Shown here: positions 1-9,614 of the stretch, piece after piece | Position numbering within the stretch: the first letter of the stretch is position 1 | Layout: every line of letters begins with the position of its first letter | Source: Marinobacterium profundum | GTDB lineage: Bacteria > Pseudomonadota > Gammaproteobacteria > Pseudomonadales > Balneatricaceae | NCBI RefSeq assembly: GCF_001528745.1 | Contig: NZ_BCNS01000002.1 | Span: 1-64,000, forward strand | Direction: 5' to 3' | DNA: 64,000 bases | Translations under genes and position numbers: made by a program | The notes under the pieces: generated by a model | What the model saw: the letters and a program-made list of their open reading frames with translations, nothing else | Databases searched by the model: none | Told to the model about the DNA's origin: nothing

Positions 1-75
1 TTTTTTTTTCAACCAGAAGACGGAAGACGAGGTGCTCAGGAGTCTCGTGGGCTCGGAGAGGTGTATAAGAGACAG
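1..75. other. Illumina Nextera/P7 adapter left on the contig end
   Basis: Bases 42-75 match the 34-nt Nextera read-2 transposase adapter, ending GTGTATAAGAGACAG, with one mismatch at base 60. Bases 10-32 resemble the P7 flow-cell oligo with errors, and the roughly 9 bases between them would be the index. A T run fills bases 1-9. The sequence is therefore synthetic, and genomic DNA begins at base 76. Read on the minus strand it adds a false tail, CLLYTSPSPRDS, to the phage tail protein next to it. Confidence 0.97.
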
Positions 76-3000
76 CCACTGAGCGTTGTCCTGGCGATCC
101 AGATGGGCGCGTGGGCCGCATCGGTGTTGAACCGCAGCACGTTGTTACTGGCCCAGCCTGAGCCCCAGCCGGCGGCATACAGGGTGAAGTAAGGCTCCCC
201 TGTCACCGGATTGATGGGAGCCAGATCAGAGCCTGTGCTGCCTGTCGCTATCTGCCCCACTACTTCGCCCACAACGTTAAACGACGATGAGCTGGTGAAT
301 ATCAGCGCCCAGCGCTCACGGATGGCGTTATTGTTGTCGGTCTGCGGCGGGTACAAAACGTCGTTGTACTGCGCGGTGGTGTTGCTGCCGATGCGGGCAT
401 CGGCCCAGACGCTGGTCCAGGTGGTCTGGCTGAACAGGTGGTGCACGCGGGCGCCGATATCGCCGAAGATCAGCGCGCTGGAAACGTAGGTATCGGCCGG
501 GTCGTAGGTGCGCGGGATGGCACCCACCAGGCGCAGGGTGCCGTTGATCTCGGCCTCGTTCACCAGCGCCATATCTTCAATGCGGTGGGTCGCGATGAGC
601 GGCTCGGTGTAGGCGCTCAGGTCCAGCGGCGTGGCCATGGTGATGACGCCGGTTTCGCGGTTGACCGTATACAGGCCCGGGTCCACCAGGGTGCCGACCT
701 GGTCCTTGAGGGTGGCGCTGGCCAGTTCGTTACGGCTGAGCGCGGCGGTTTCGCCGGCGGACAGCGGGCTGCTGAGGGTCTGCGACTGGGTGCTGTGCAC
801 CACAACCACGTCGCCGTTGCGGATGATGGGCACGCGGCCATCGATCGGCAGGCGTACCGGGTCCAGCCCCAGCACGGCCTCGTCTAGCGGCATCATGCTG
901 TACACCACGGCGTTGAACTTGGCGGTAAAGGGCAGGATCTCGCTGGCGAAAGTCACATCGGCCACGCCGGTCTGGTAGCTGATGGTGCCAGTGATGCCGT
1001 CCTGGTTCAGCTCGCCATTCAGTGATCCGGTGGCGCTCACCACGGTGCCATCGGGCTGGGTGGCACGCAGGTAGAAGGATGCCGGGCGCAGCGGCGCGCC
1101 TGGGGTGCGGAAGAACATTCTGTCTGCCGTCCAGGCGCCCCGGGTGACCAGCAGGCTTTTCATGGCGACGGTATTGGCACCGCCGTTGTATTCATCCAGC
1201 GATACCTGGCCGGTTTCGTAGTCGATCAGGCCAACTGCGGTGGCGGCGCCGCTGGCGCGGTTAAGGTCCGTATAAATCGTACCTTCGCGGTCGATGTAGG
1301 TTTTGCCATTCCACAAAAATTCGACGCTGCCAGGCATGATGTTACGGGTGGTGAGCGGGGTCAGATCGAAGGTGATCGACGGCAAGGCGGCGGTTTCGGA
1401 CTGGGCGATCGGCGCCACGCTGTCCTGGTTGTATTTAACCTCCACCGAGCCACCGTAAATGCTGGTTTGGGTGAGGTTGCCCCAGCTGCCGTCGCTACCG
1501 GTACCGCTGCTGACAATGTAGGTATCGAGGTCGTAAGCCGCCCGTACCGGCATGACCACAGCGCCGGTAGCATAGTTGATGGTGCCGCCGTTGCTGAGGT
1601 TGCCGGCGCCATCGTCGGTGACGCGCACCGTGGTGGTCTGCTCCTTGGTGCCGCGGTAATAGCGCACGGTACGGGTGCTGTCGTAGCTGGCGACAAAGGT
1701 TTTCGGCTCCACCGGGGCGTTGGCCAGGGTGAAGGTGGCGTCATTGCCGGTCAGGCCCGGGGTCAGCAACGCAGTAGTCTGGGTACCCTTGTCGTAATCG
1801 ATCTGCAGCAGGCTGCCGCTGTCGGGCAGCAGGGTCGGCTTGATGCCGATCTGGCCAAGGCCATAAATCACGCGACCGGTACCGTCGCCGGTGATATTGC
1901 CGTTGCCGTCATCGGTTGCAGTTTTGGTGACGGCGCCGGACTCCCAGCTGATCACCAGGCTGCCCGGCAGGATATCGCCTGCCGACACTGTGGCGGTGAT
2001 GGTGGGCAGCTCGATCTCGGTGTCGGTATCGCGGATCTCGTAATGGGCCTTGGTCGCCCAGGTGTAGATCACAGTGCTGCCGGTGTCTGGCAGCGCACCC
2101 AAGGTCGCTACCACTGAGCCGGTAACGTAATCGATCGTTCCGGTTCCACCGCTGTCGTCTTCCAGCACGCCATCGCCACGATCGCGCATCCGGTACCACT
2201 TGCCCAGCACCATATAGTCAACGGTCAGGGTGCCCGGGTGCGGGATCGGCCGCAGGGTTTTGACGTAGTTATAGCCCCGGTTCGACAACTCGATAGCTTC
2301 GGCGGCAGTGTGGGCGACATCGTAAATGGCAACACCTGGGATGGCGGTTATTTGCAGTGTTTCACCCAGCGCCTTAACGCCGGTCAGAGTGCCGGTGGCA
2401 TAATCGATCGAGGCCACCACCTCACCCATCGCTGCGCCGCCTTGGGGGTGTACCGTGGTTACAACCAGGTTACCTACTCCGTCATCGGTCGCGGTGACGT
2501 AATACAATGTGGCGGTGAAGGGCTTTGCATACCAGGTCGCGGTCATAGTGCCGGGCGTTACCGCACGACCAAAGCCCATTGTGGTGGCGCGGGCCAAGGT
2601 GATGCTATAGCTGCTGGCACTGGCCGCTTGCACGTTGAGCCGATCGGCGCCGGCCTGGATATCCACCACCGGACTCTCGACCGTAGCAGCAGGTACCAGC
2701 TGACCATAGATACTCTCGGCCTTGATGCTCAGATCCCCCGGCGCGATGGCGTCTGCCAAAGGTACAACCCCAAAATATTTTGACGCATCGGCCACCAGGG
2801 TGGTGCGCAGCAATGTGGGGCTACCGTGCTTGCTGATGCGCAGAGCAGTATCGGGGCCATCAAATGTGCGGCGTAGCGCGCTGCCGATCTCGATCGTGAA
2901 CACTTGGCGACTGTATACGCCATTTGAATCTTCAAACTCGCGGATCTCGCCGCTCACGTCGTTAACACGCACATACTGCTGTTCGCCGATGATGGTGCCG

Positions 3001-3470
3001 GTGCTGCTCTCGTTGCTGAGCAGGTAAACGGTGCCCACCTCCGGGCTCTCGGCATCCAGGCGGGCATAGACGGTGATCAGGCGCTGGCCGATGAGCTGGT
3101 CACCCAGCAGCACATAGCGCGACTCGGGCCCTTGCACCACATAGCTTTCGATCCGGTCCTGCGCCTGGGCGCGCTCGTCGGTATAGCTGCCGGTGGTGAA
3201 CATGACCACCGAGACTTTGCCGTCGTCCGGGGCATCGGTGATGATGGCGTGGCTGCCGTAATACATATCCTTGTTAGCCGTGCGCACCGCCGCATAGGCC
3301 TTGCGCAGGTTAACGCGGCCATAGGTGCGATCCAGGCGGCTGATATCCGGGAACAGGTTGTTCACCACGCCATCCACCACTTCCACGGCGCTCATCAGAC
3401 CGCCGCCATCGTCTACGTCCAGCAGCCGCTCGGAGGCCATGAGTTTGATATCGGATTCTAAAATGGTCAT
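76..3470 (-). CDS. Large phage tail/host-contact protein, 3' end cut by contig end
   Basis: At least 1,130 residues are present. The true C-terminus is lost at the adapter junction, and the last 12 translated residues are adapter. The N-terminal part (about residues 1-200) is a mixed domain that I do not recognise. The rest is built of repeated beta-type modules of about 80-110 residues, each holding a signature like TDDGxGNL followed by GTIDYxTGxV. At least six copies can be seen, at roughly 2480, 2170, 1910, 1600, 1230 and 1020 on the map. It is the last gene seen in the tail operon, starting 12 bp after the small membrane-anchored protein upstream. Position and size suggest a central tail-tip or fibre-like protein, but no catalytic motif is visible. 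The function is inferred from context. Confidence 0.75.
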
Positions 3471-3482
3471 TTACTGCTTACC

Positions 3483-3830
3483 TCAGCTAGTGCCTGTTTT
3501 GTGCGACAGTGCGCGCCAGAGAAACCACACCAGCGCTGCGGCAGCGGACCAGGCACCGCCAGTGGCGAGCTTGTGTATTACGGCGTCGCGAAGTTCTTGG
3601 CGGCGGTGACGTTCGGCCACCAGCACTTTAATAAAATCGTGATGATCGGCGTGCTCAACATCCGGCATGGCGTCCAGACGAACTTCAAGGGCGCGCAAAC
3701 AGCGCAGCGTTTGCTGCTGTACTTGCTGCGCCTCAAGCCGATCGGCTTCACTACGATCAATGGTGGCGCGCAGGGCGCCCACCTGGCCCGTCAAGGCGAC
3801 TATATGATCCATCGGTGTTTGCTCGGTCAC
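3483..3830 (-). CDS. Small phage protein with coiled coil and C-terminal membrane helix
   Basis: 115 residues. Residues 15-65 are charged and heptad-like, rich in Arg, Glu and Gln. Residues 92-107 (GGAWSAAAALVWFLWRAL) form one hydrophobic helix close to the C-terminus, followed by a short basic tail. It overlaps the preceding tail gene by 4 bp, so it is translated as part of the tail operon. I do not recognise a family. The layout, a coiled coil with a tail anchor, recalls small holin-like or XhlA-like proteins that many tail modules carry, but this is only a resemblance. A role in lysis is possible and unproven, since a better holin candidate lies at 21491. Confidence 0.6.
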   Translation of the reverse strand: MTEQTPMDHIVALTGQVGALRATIDRSEADRLEAQQVQQQTLRCLRALEVRLDAMPDVEHADHHDFIKVLVAERHRRQELRDAVIHKLATGGAWSAAAALVWFLWRALSHKTGTS

Positions 3831-4210
3831 GCTACCTCCATCAGCCGCAGGCTCAGGGTGTATTTGTTGGTGGCGCCTGGGTTGCGCTGGCGACTCACTT
3901 CGGCGGCAGAAATCGCCTTTTCGCGGTGACGAAACAGCACGGTGAAAGTCCGCGAATGGAACACCAGGGTGCGGGGCGTGGCTGGGGTTTGCGCCAGCGC
4001 ATACAGAGCTTCAACCGTCGCCCGGGTGACCCAGGCGGCGTTCTGCCCGCCCTCAAGAGTGATGCGGCGGCCTTTGGTCTGGGCAGCCTCTTCAACCACC
4101 AGCGCACCGGTCAGTGATACCTCTTCTTGCTGGCGCACCGGGGTCCACTCGAATTCGTCGGTCCATTGCATATCAAGCGGCAACTCAATGCCGGCGAGGG
4201 AAACGGTCAT
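3827..4210 (-). CDS. Phage tail protein following the tape measure
   Basis: 127 residues, with no signal peptide or membrane segment. It begins MTVSLAGIELPLDMQWTDEF and is predicted mostly beta. It overlaps the tape-measure stop codon by 4 bp. Genes in this position in lambda-like and HK97-like phages encode minor tail or distal-tail proteins (gpM-like) that join the tube to the tip complex. The early Leu-Asp-x-x-Trp pattern and the run of beta-strands agree with that, but the sequence alone does not prove the family. It is the link between the tape measure and the large repeat-bearing tail protein. Confidence 0.6.
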   Translation of the reverse strand: MTVSLAGIELPLDMQWTDEFEWTPVRQQEEVSLTGALVVEEAAQTKGRRITLEGGQNAAWVTRATVEALYALAQTPATPRTLVFHSRTFTVLFRHREKAISAAEVSRQRNPGATNKYTLSLRLMEVA

Positions 4211-7200
4211 CGCGTGATGGCTCCTACTTCGGCCAGAGTATCGAGAAAGGCTATGGTGGTTTCATTGTCGGTATCGAAGCCGTAGGTACGGCCACCACGG
4301 ACGAACTCCATCCGCACCACCTGAGATACAGATTGCTGGGCGGGCGAGGTAGTCTGGCGGCCAAAACCACTGGGTGGGGCTTTGCTGGCCGCCGCCTGCT
4401 TTCTGGCCAGCTCTGCCAGGCGCTTGGGCTCAGAGACAACGGTATCGTCATACGGGCTCAGCACCTTGCCTTCCAGTTTTTGCGCCAGCCCAGCTATGAG
4501 CTCGTCGTAGATTTCCACCGCCAGACGATCGCCGGTTTCCAGCAGTTCCTGGCGCTGGGCAGCACCGAGCTTGCCGCGTTTGATAGTGGATCTGCCGGAT
4601 CCGCCGGAATCACTGCGGCCGCCACCACCACCGTCACCATTGGCGGCGTCGGTCATTTTCTGGGCGGACTCAGCGGCTTTTTCGTAGCCCTGCTGCAGCT
4701 TCTGCACTTCTTCGATCAGCGACCTTATCGCCGTGGTCAGCTCGCCAATGGCGCCCTTGCCGACTTTGCCGGTTTCTTTCAGGGTGTCGTTGAAGTCGTC
4801 CACTTCATCGGTGGCGTCTTTGGTGTCGCGCTTAACGCCCTTGATCTTGTCACTGGCCGCATCGAAGGCGACCTTGAAGCTATCGCCGGTCAGCACGCCC
4901 TGCTTGCGCGCCTTTTCCAGGGCCACGATCAGCGCCTCTATATCGGCTTTGGTGCGGGTTTTAGATAACGCAGAGTCAAACGCCTGGCTGATCTGCTTGG
5001 CACTGTATTCACCCTCAGACGCCAGCAACAGGAAGGCATCGGCGGCTTCGCGGCCCTGATCAGTAATGCCATCAGTGACCTCGTTGATATCTAGCCCCAG
5101 GGCTTTCCAGGCTTTCGACTGGGCCTGAACGACGTTATTGACGGTATCGGTGGTTGCAGCGCCCACGCGCTCCAGCGCCTTCTGCAGTTCTTCAGCCGAC
5201 GCTACGCCAGCCAACCCTGCCTTGTTCAGCGTTTCGATGAGCAACTCAACGTCAGCCGCCGTCTTGGCATTATCCAGAGCGGCGCCGAAAGCCGCCTTGA
5301 TGGTTTCGGCGCTGTATTTGCCGGACTCAGCAATCTTCTGGAAGGCCTCGGCAGACTTGCCGCCCTGCTCTGTGACGGAGTTGGTGACCTCAGCCACATC
5401 GAGCTTGAGGATCTTCCAAGCGTCCGCCTGGGCATTAATGGCCTGAGTGCCCGCTTCCGTGGCGACCTTCTGTTTTTGCTGACCTTCCTCGGTCGCTGCC
5501 GCTTCTTCGCGCTTAGCAGCGATCTTTTCCTTGGCGCGGCGGATCGCCTCCTCTTCCTCGATGCCTTGGGCCTTCATGAGCGCGACGGAGCTCTTTATCT
5601 CCTCGTTTTCGTCGGTGGTGTATTCCGTATAGATCTGCTTTTCACGGGCTGCGCGCTGAATTGCGCGGGTCAGCTGCCGGTAAACCTTGTCGTTGCCCTC
5701 GAGATACCCGGTGCTTTTGAGAATCGTTTCTGCCGCCTGGCGCTGCTCTTCGTCCAGATCATCGAGCGCCTCGCGGTTCTCGTTGTAGGTGTCACGCAGG
5801 TCCTGGTAGGCGCGAGAGGCATCACCGGACAGGCGCTCAATCGAGTCCCGCTGCCGTTTTACGGATTTCTCCACACTGTCGCTGGCATCGTTCCAGACCT
5901 TTTTCCACCGCTCCATATCCTCTGTGTCGCCGGTGAACTTGTTCCAGACATACCCGAGCTCAGCAATAGCCTTCGTGACTGTGTTGATCACAACCGAAAT
6001 GCCATCAAACGCCAGCGACACGGCTGCCAGGGCGACGTCAAGCAGGCCTACGTCACCGGTCAGGGCTCCGAATATGGACAACACATTGTCGAGTGTGCCA
6101 ACAAAGTCCACCACCAGTTCTGCCACATCGGCCAGCCCTTCACCCAGTTCGGCAAAGGCTTCGTCAAGGTCTTCGCTATCCTCAAGCGTGGAATTCATGG
6201 CACGGGATAGATCGTCGGAGAAGGCTTCGCCGATCTTCTCCTGCAGAGCCTTGGCGCGGTTCTGCAGGCGATCAAAGCCAGACTCCAGCGAGGCGGCCTT
6301 CTTCGCCATTTCCGCGAAATGCGCCGTGCCTTTCTCAAAGGCGGTATTGGCCAGATCCACGTTGGTGGTTACGCCTTCATAACGCTGCGACAGCAGGCCG
6401 AGAATACGGGCGTTTTCGTCGGACTTGATGCCCAGCTGATCCAGTATGCTGTTCAGCGTCTGGCCACCGTCCTGCAAGCTATTCAGGCCTTCGAGGAAGT
6501 CACCGAACAACGCTACCTTGTCTTCACCGAAGGCCTTCTGCAGCTCTTCGTGGGTCTTGCCCGTGAGGCGTATCAGGTCCTCCAGTGGCTTGCCGCCACC
6601 CTTCACCGCATCCTCGATGTAGCGGAAGGTTCTGCCAACGACCGTACTCGTACCTTCGGCCTGCTGCCCCATCTCCGCGAACGCGCCAGACAGGCCCAGC
6701 ACTTCGGCGGAGGTCAACTTGACGGTGGCGGTATCAGACGCCAGCCGCTTAGCGAAGTGAATGATCTGTTCTTCAGTGGTGGCAGTGTTGTTGCCAAGCT
6801 CCGCAATGGCGGCGGACACGCCCACCACGTTTTTCTGCGCTTCGCCGGTGACATTGAGGATCTGCGCAATACTCTGGGCGGCATCATCGCCGGCAATGCC
6901 GGTCGCGGAACTCAGTGCGTCGATCGACTTGGTGAAGGCGCGAATATTATCCGCCCCCTGCACCCCCATGCGGCCGGCAGCCTCCGCAACTTTCAGCAGT
7001 TCTTCCTTGGTGGTCGGCGTCACATTGGACGACAGATGCTCCATTGTGTCGGCCAGACCCTGCAGCTCGGACGCTGTCAGGTTGGTGGTCTTGCCCAGGC
7101 CGAGCATGGCATTCTCGGTGGTGGCATAGGCCTTGCCCGATTCCACAACCTGCCGCGCCGAGGCCTGAGCGGCCTGCAGGGCGCCATAGGCCACCGCCAG

Positions 7201-8322
7201 CTGCTTGGCGGCCTTGACCAATCGGCCGGTTGACGCTGTCGCCTTGTCCTGCACGGGCGCCAGTACCATCACGCCCTCTGTGTAGGCGTTCAATTCGCGA
7301 CGCGTGGCTTTTACCTGCGCCTCGCTGAGCTTCAGCCGGTTGCGCAGTTTCTGCTCACCAACCTCAAACGCCTCGGCCGATACCTTGCCCTGACGGTAGC
7401 TATTGGCGAGCTTTTCAAGCTCCTGGCGGTATTCGCGCGTAGCGCGCTCAACGCGACGCTCTTCCTCGGCCTGCCGGGCGCTGGCTTCTGCCGCCTTGCG
7501 GGCGGCAACCGCCCGATCGTCCAGCGCCTGGTTGATCTTCGCCACCTGCGTGCGGCTGAGCTCGGTAGCGCGGCCCGCCTCGGTGACACGGCGCTTGTAA
7601 TCCTCCCAACTGATATTGCCGCTACGGAGCTCTTCGGTCAGCGCGTGGAGCGTGCGCGAATACTGCAGCGACTGCTCGGCGGTGCGGCGCTGCTGCTCTT
7701 CGAGCGCCTGGTCGGCGACAAGCTGTGCCTTCTTCTGCCCGATCAGCCGCTGCTCTTCCTCGGCCTGCTTCGCCTTGGCTACCGTAGACTCCCGCACCGC
7801 GTCAGCCTCTGCCTGGGCGGACTGCACAAGCCGGGTTTGCACCACGCTCAGATCGGTGAGCTCGACAGCGAGGCGTTCGGCGGTCTGACGGTAGCTGTCC
7901 TGATTGGCTTCAACGGTTTTAAGATCAACGCCATAGCGGCGCATGGAATCCTTGGTGCCGTCGAAAGCCTTTTGTACCTTGTTTGTGGCAGTGCGCAAGG
8001 ATCCGAACTCGGCCTTGGCTTTGGCAAGCTGGGCCACCAGATCGACATTGGCGCCGCGGGCTTCCTTGTTGGCTTTGGTAAGGCGGTCAACCTCCAGCTT
8101 GGCTTCGGCCTGGGCCTGGGCCAGGCGGCTGACTTCCTGTTCCTGGGCGCGGTAGGTGTCGGCTAGATCAAGGGATTGCTCTAACTTATCGAACTCAGAT
8201 CGCGTGGCTTTGGTTTTCTCGGCCAGGGCCGACATTTCAGCGCGCACGGCCTCAGAGACATCGGAGTATTCATCCGTGCCTTCAATGACGAGCTCGATAA
8301 TGTCCTTGTTCTTTTCAGCCAT
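4207..8322 (-). CDS. Tail tape measure protein (TP901-like core)
   Basis: 1,371 residues, the longest gene of the prophage. The first 330 residues are almost wholly coiled coil. A TP901-type core follows (about residues 380-660), with a run of short amphipathic helices that includes TLDxL-like and GLSGAFAEMGQQAEG segments. Hydrophobic stretches around residues 720-770 match the membrane-interacting part typical of tape measures. Residues about 955-1190 hold two related blocks of about 90 residues, beginning AWKILKLDVAEVTNSVTEQG and AWKALGLDINEVTDGITDQG, so the gene has grown by internal duplication. At about 1.5 angstrom per residue the tail would be near 200 nm long. That length is an inference from the known rule. 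No frameshifted chaperone gene precedes it. Confidence 0.92.
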   Translation of the reverse strand: MAEKNKDIIELVIEGTDEYSDVSEAVRAEMSALAEKTKATRSEFDKLEQSLDLADTYRAQEQEVSRLAQAQAEAKLEVDRLTKANKEARGANVDLVAQLAKAKAEFGSLRTATNKVQKAFDGTKDSMRRYGVDLKTVEANQDSYRQTAERLAVELTDLSVVQTRLVQSAQAEADAVRESTVAKAKQAEEEQRLIGQKKAQLVADQALEEQQRRTAEQSLQYSRTLHALTEELRSGNISWEDYKRRVTEAGRATELSRTQVAKINQALDDRAVAARKAAEASARQAEEERRVERATREYRQELEKLANSYRQGKVSAEAFEVGEQKLRNRLKLSEAQVKATRRELNAYTEGVMVLAPVQDKATASTGRLVKAAKQLAVAYGALQAAQASARQVVESGKAYATTENAMLGLGKTTNLTASELQGLADTMEHLSSNVTPTTKEELLKVAEAAGRMGVQGADNIRAFTKSIDALSSATGIAGDDAAQSIAQILNVTGEAQKNVVGVSAAIAELGNNTATTEEQIIHFAKRLASDTATVKLTSAEVLGLSGAFAEMGQQAEGTSTVVGRTFRYIEDAVKGGGKPLEDLIRLTGKTHEELQKAFGEDKVALFGDFLEGLNSLQDGGQTLNSILDQLGIKSDENARILGLLSQRYEGVTTNVDLANTAFEKGTAHFAEMAKKAASLESGFDRLQNRAKALQEKIGEAFSDDLSRAMNSTLEDSEDLDEAFAELGEGLADVAELVVDFVGTLDNVLSIFGALTGDVGLLDVALAAVSLAFDGISVVINTVTKAIAELGYVWNKFTGDTEDMERWKKVWNDASDSVEKSVKRQRDSIERLSGDASRAYQDLRDTYNENREALDDLDEEQRQAAETILKSTGYLEGNDKVYRQLTRAIQRAAREKQIYTEYTTDENEEIKSSVALMKAQGIEEEEAIRRAKEKIAAKREEAAATEEGQQKQKVATEAGTQAINAQADAWKILKLDVAEVTNSVTEQGGKSAEAFQKIAESGKYSAETIKAAFGAALDNAKTAADVELLIETLNKAGLAGVASAEELQKALERVGAATTDTVNNVVQAQSKAWKALGLDINEVTDGITDQGREAADAFLLLASEGEYSAKQISQAFDSALSKTRTKADIEALIVALEKARKQGVLTGDSFKVAFDAASDKIKGVKRDTKDATDEVDDFNDTLKETGKVGKGAIGELTTAIRSLIEEVQKLQQGYEKAAESAQKMTDAANGDGGGGGRSDSGGSGRSTIKRGKLGAAQRQELLETGDRLAVEIYDELIAGLAQKLEGKVLSPYDDTVVSEPKRLAELARKQAAASKAPPSGFGRQTTSPAQQSVSQVVRMEFVRGGRTYGFDTDNETTIAFLDTLAEVGAITR

Positions 8323-8343
8323 TGACCACTGCCTTCAGGTTAC

Positions 8344-8366
8344 AAAAAAGGCCGCACGCGGCGGCC
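8344..8366 (-). terminator. Rho-independent terminator between tail tube and tape measure genes
   Basis: On the minus strand a perfect 6-bp stem GGCCGC/GCGGCC with a 5-nt loop is followed directly by TTTTTT. It sits in the 77-bp gap between the tail tube stop (8400) and the tape-measure start (8322). It would reduce tape-measure expression relative to the tail tube unless late transcription is antiterminated, which the Q-like protein at 22049 may provide. Confidence 0.85.
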
Positions 8367-8399
8367 CTTATCCTCATGATTACCGAGGGACGGGTGGGC

Positions 8400-9149
8400 T
8401 TAGCCCGCCATTTCGATTTTCACGTACTTCGATTTTTCCGAGCCGGTGATGGTGTTGTCACGCAGCAGGTCGATCGTGAAGGGCGCATCGGCGAAGTCAT
8501 CCGAAATCATCTTCAGCGCTGTGGTTGGGTTGATCTTCACGCGGTGGGCGGTCAACAACACCGGCTTACCGGAGCGAGCTTCGTTCAAACCATCGAAGTA
8601 AAACTCGTACTCGCCGCCCACTTCAGTGAGCATTTCAACGGTACGGGATGCCAGCGCGGTATAGGTGATTTCAAGGCCTGCGGCGGCGGCAATATCACCT
8701 TCAAGAATCAGGATACCGCCGTTGCGGATCTCGTAATCGGTGCCTTCCACATAGGACGGTGTAGCGCTTGGGCCGGTGACGGTGATGGTCGCGTCCGTAT
8801 CCGGCACCTGCAGAAACTTCACGAACGAGCCCTGAGACGCCACGGTATGAACCTCAGCCGAGACAGCGCCACCCGCCACCGCGACAGAAGCGCCAGCGGT
8901 TACGCGGGCGATGTTTTCCGGGTTCAGGTTGAGCAGTGTGATAGACGCAGACACAGATTCGATGGAGCTAATGGAGTCAGCGGTACCGCCACCCTGGTTT
9001 TCGTAATCCTGCATTTCCTGTTTCGCCAAGGCGAACGCCAGGTCAATGGCGGAGGCGTTGCCGATCGGCAGGAAGCCCAGCGAGCCCGCTTTGTTGCGCA
9101 GGTATCCGGTACCCTTGCCCTTGTAAAACTCATTTTGAATAACGGCCAT
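8400..9149 (-). CDS. Major tail tube protein
   Basis: 249 residues, soluble and beta-rich, beginning MAVIQNEFYKGKGTGYL. The N-terminal half (about residues 1-100) and the middle stretch with IRNGGILILEGD (about residues 140-160) are typical of phage tail tube proteins of the lambda gpV / phiJL001 type. It precedes the tape measure and follows the head-tail completion genes, the expected place for the tube subunit. Strong expression is likely because a terminator sits directly behind the gene. Family assignment rests on context plus general character. Confidence 0.75.
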   Translation of the reverse strand: MAVIQNEFYKGKGTGYLRNKAGSLGFLPIGNASAIDLAFALAKQEMQDYENQGGGTADSISSIESVSASITLLNLNPENIARVTAGASVAVAGGAVSAEVHTVASQGSFVKFLQVPDTDATITVTGPSATPSYVEGTDYEIRNGGILILEGDIAAAAGLEITYTALASRTVEMLTEVGGEYEFYFDGLNEARSGKPVLLTAHRVKINPTTALKMISDDFADAPFTIDLLRDNTITGSEKSKYVKIEMAG

Positions 9150-9165
9150 CAGTGCACCTCAGCGG

Positions 9166-9327
9166 TTAGATGACACCGTGCTTTTTCAGGATGACTTCCT
9201 GAGCAGCGGTGCAGTTGATTGTTTTACCCTTGGGCACATGCTTACCCTGATGGGTAACGCCGCCCTCGATGATGACGGTTACCGATTTAGTCTTGCTGTC
9301 CGGGGCTTTCGGGGTTGCTTCGCTCAT
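9166..9327 (-). CDS. Small phage structural-module protein
   Basis: 53 residues starting MSEATPKAPDSKTKSVTVII and ending KKHGVI, charged and soluble. The start ATG shares one base with the TGA stop of the GroES-like gene, so it is translationally coupled. Small proteins with a TVIIEGGVTHQGKHVPKG-like core occur next to tail tube genes in many Pseudomonas-type siphophages, but I know of no assigned function. It is too short to stand out by length alone. The coupling and in-frame length support it as a gene. Confidence 0.7.
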   Translation of the reverse strand: MSEATPKAPDSKTKSVTVIIEGGVTHQGKHVPKGKTINCTAAQEVILKKHGVI

Positions 9328-9614
9328 CAGATGGGCTCCTTGCACAGGATGAATTCTTCACTGATCACCAGGTACGGCTTGCCTTCAAACTTGACCTCGG
9401 TGCCGTGCGTCTTGCCGAACAGCACCACATCACCAGGTGCTATCTCACTGGTGCGAAAGGCGCCGGTGGGTGTGTAATAGCTTGGGTTGGCGGCCAGTAC
9501 GCGACCACGGTGGGGCTTTTCAACCGCAGTGCCGGGCAGAACAATGCCGCCAGCACTCACCGCTTCCTGCTCGATGACTTCAAGAATGATGTTATCGCCG
9601 ACGGGTTTAAGCAT
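9327..9614 (-). CDS. Phage GroES-like co-chaperonin (Cpn10)
   Basis: 95 residues, almost the length of bacterial GroES (97). It starts MLKPVGDNIILEVIEQEAVS. The mobile-loop motif SAGGIVLPGTA, whose hydrophobic IVL contacts GroEL, is intact. The core IAPGDVVLFGK and the C-terminal strand KPYLVISEEFILC follow in the usual order. Longer upstream start codons in the same frame lie inside the tail gene before it, so the ATG at 9614 is preferred and gives an 8-bp overlap. By homology it would cap the host GroEL and help fold capsid or tail proteins, as T4 gp31 does. It lies inside the head-tail module and should be expressed late, with its likely clients. Confidence 0.88.
   Translation of the reverse strand: MLKPVGDNIILEVIEQEAVSAGGIVLPGTAVEKPHRGRVLAANPSYYTPTGAFRTSEIAPGDVVLFGKTHGTEVKFEGKPYLVISEEFILCKEPI

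Noticed and set aside
1-3470. Left attachment site and host junction
   Set aside because: The contig ends in phage DNA, so no second attachment copy can be present in the window.
4114-4968. Long open frame on the plus strand opposite the tape measure
   Set aside because: Antisense to a clear gene of high GC content; composition and lack of ribosome site mark it as a shadow. Many similar frames opposite other genes were left out for the same reason.
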